NCBI GenBank assembly: GCA_045658165.1
Contig: JAZOUN010000090.1
Location: 1-20,824, forward strand
Length of the DNA: 20,824 bases
Direction: 5' to 3'
Source: UBA1081 sp045658165
Lineage (GTDB): Bacteria > Bacillota > Clostridia > Oscillospirales > Acutalibacteraceae
The position numbers and the translations under genes were made by a program. How positions within the stretch are numbered: position 1 is the stretch's first letter; each line of letters starts with the position of its first letter. The notes beneath the pieces were generated by a model. That model ran no database searches and was not told where the DNA came from. It saw only the letters and a program-made list of their open reading frames with translations. Below are positions 20,180 to 20,824 of this stretch, in pieces.

Positions 20180-20707
20180 ATGAACATTACCATTATCGGA
20201 CGCAGATGTTCTCCCAGAGAATCTTTCAGAGAGAGAGCAGAATCAAAGCTTTCAAAAGTTGACCGTTTCTTCAGTTGCGAAGCTGATGCAAAAATCACGG
20301 CAACTGTTGAAAAATCCTGTCAGACAGTTGAAATTACCGTAAATGCAGACGGAATTGTTTTCAGAGCACAGGAAAAAGCCGATACAATTGATGAAGCTCT
20401 TGACTATTGTGTAGACAACCTTATCCGCCGCATCCGCAAAAACAAAACAAAGCTTGAAAAAAGAATGAAAAACGTCTCATTTGACAGTTTTGCTTCTGAT
20501 GAAGATGTGCACGACGAAGCAGAATACGAAATCATCAGAACAAAATCCATTCAGGTGAAACCCCAGAGCACAGAAGAGGCAATTCTGCAGATGAACCTGC
20601 TGGGCCATGAGTTCTACATGTTCACAAACTCAGCAACAGAGCGCATTTCACTTGTTTACAGAAGAAAAGACGGCGGTTACGGTCTTCTTGAACCTGCAGA
20701 TGACTAA
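20180..20707 (+). CDS. hpf: Ribosome hibernation promoting factor, long form
   Basis: 175 residues from ATG 20180, eight bases after AAAAAGGAG; the in-frame ATG 20156 lies before that ribosome site and is rejected. Residues 1-95 are the RaiA/HPF beta-alpha-beta domain that binds the decoding centre of the 30S subunit (Met-Asn-Ile-Thr-Ile-Ile-Gly-Arg at the start, basic Arg-Arg-Ile-Arg-Lys-Asn-Lys at the end). Residues ~100-118 are an acidic linker. Residues ~119-175 are the dimerisation domain of the long form (Lys-Pro-Gln-Ser-Thr-Glu-Glu-Ala-Ile-Leu-Gln-Met-Asn-Leu-Leu-Gly-His, then Val-Tyr-Arg-Arg-Lys-Asp-Gly). The protein pairs idle ribosomes into 100S dimers in stationary phase. Monocistronic, with its own promoter and terminator. 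Confidence 0.96.
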   Translation: MNITIIGRRCSPRESFRERAESKLSKVDRFFSCEADAKITATVEKSCQTVEITVNADGIVFRAQEKADTIDEALDYCVDNLIRRIRKNKTKLEKRMKNVSFDSFASDEDVHDEAEYEIIRTKSIQVKPQSTEEAILQMNLLGHEFYMFTNSATERISLVYRRKDGGYGLLEPADD

Positions 20708-20714
20708 TTTTTTC

Positions 20715-20742
20715 TCCCCACTCACAAAGTGGGGATTTTTTT
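20715..20742 (+). terminator. Intrinsic terminator of hpf
   Basis: The 8-bp stem TCCCCACT (20715-20722) with AGTGGGGA (20728-20735) around a 5-base loop is followed by seven T. It lies eight bases after the stop codon. Confidence 0.93.
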
Positions 20743-20763
20743 GAGGCAAAATGAATTTTTCCG

Positions 20764-20793
20764 TTGCTTTTTCTCTCTGCAGTGTGATAAAAT
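20764..20793 (+). promoter_or_regulatory. Likely promoter for a gene beyond the right edge
   Basis: TTGCTT (20764-20769), an 18-bp spacer, and TAAAAT (20788-20793). A further TTGACA at 20804-20809 could be a second -35 whose -10 would be just outside the window. No coding sequence is visible before the edge. Confidence 0.5.
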
Positions 20794-20824
20794 AAATAAG
20801 ATCTTGACAATTAAGAAGATTTTA

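Overview
The window looks like a chromosomal segment of a low-GC, spore-forming member of the class Clostridia, most likely a gut or rumen member of the Oscillospirales/Ruminococcaceae. The reasons are the AT-rich intergenic DNA with clear vegetative-type promoters, strong AGGAGG ribosome sites, a spmA-spmB spore-maturation pair, an AbrB-type regulator with a C-terminal zinc ribbon, a C-terminal dockerin of the cellulosome kind, and a long-form hibernation factor. No tRNA, rRNA, CRISPR array, transposase or phage gene was seen.

Layout. Bases 3-1301 (+) are the 3' part of a carbohydrate-enzyme-like gene. Bases 1348-3867 (-) encode a secreted 839-residue dockerin protein. Bases 4204-4281 (-) hold a 25-codon micropeptide gene with its own promoter and terminator. 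Bases 4459-5368 (-) are a three-gene operon of small proteins of unknown function, divergent from a YfcE-type phosphodiesterase (5428-5895, +). Bases 5961-7495 (+) encode a DUF5058-like membrane protein and a membrane partner. They are followed by a separate promoter and three tandem micropeptide genes of 51, 35 and 36 codons (7572-8091), closed by a strong hairpin. Bases 8140-9236 (-) are spmA-spmB and 9402-9668 (+) is abrB. Bases 9734-10774 (-) encode a membrane-anchored protein with a long Ser/Thr/Pro/Gly repeat linker, and 10991-12595 (-) a small class B penicillin-binding protein. Bases 12723-16969 (+) form a five-gene operon: YaiI/DUF188, acyltransferase, SDR epimerase, 2-hydroxyacid dehydrogenase and an IspD/TarI-like cytidylyltransferase, probably building a surface polymer component. 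Bases 17143-19896 (-) are a queT transporter gene under a preQ1-I riboswitch, followed closely by a response regulator and histidine kinase. Bases 20180-20707 (+) are hpf.

The most unusual content is the set of four micropeptides (4204-4281; 7572-7727; 7839-7946; 7981-8091). None is long enough to pass usual ORF cut-offs. Each has a usable ribosome site, and all four align on one amphipathic-helix motif: Ser, two hydrophobics, Asp/Asn/Gly, Phe/Ile, a hydrophobic, usually Met, any residue, then Leu/Ile. The two promoters that drive them are each flanked by repeated TGT...ACA-type words. This looks like an undescribed family of small membrane-active or signalling peptides, possibly linked to stationary phase or sporulation. 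Function is inference only.
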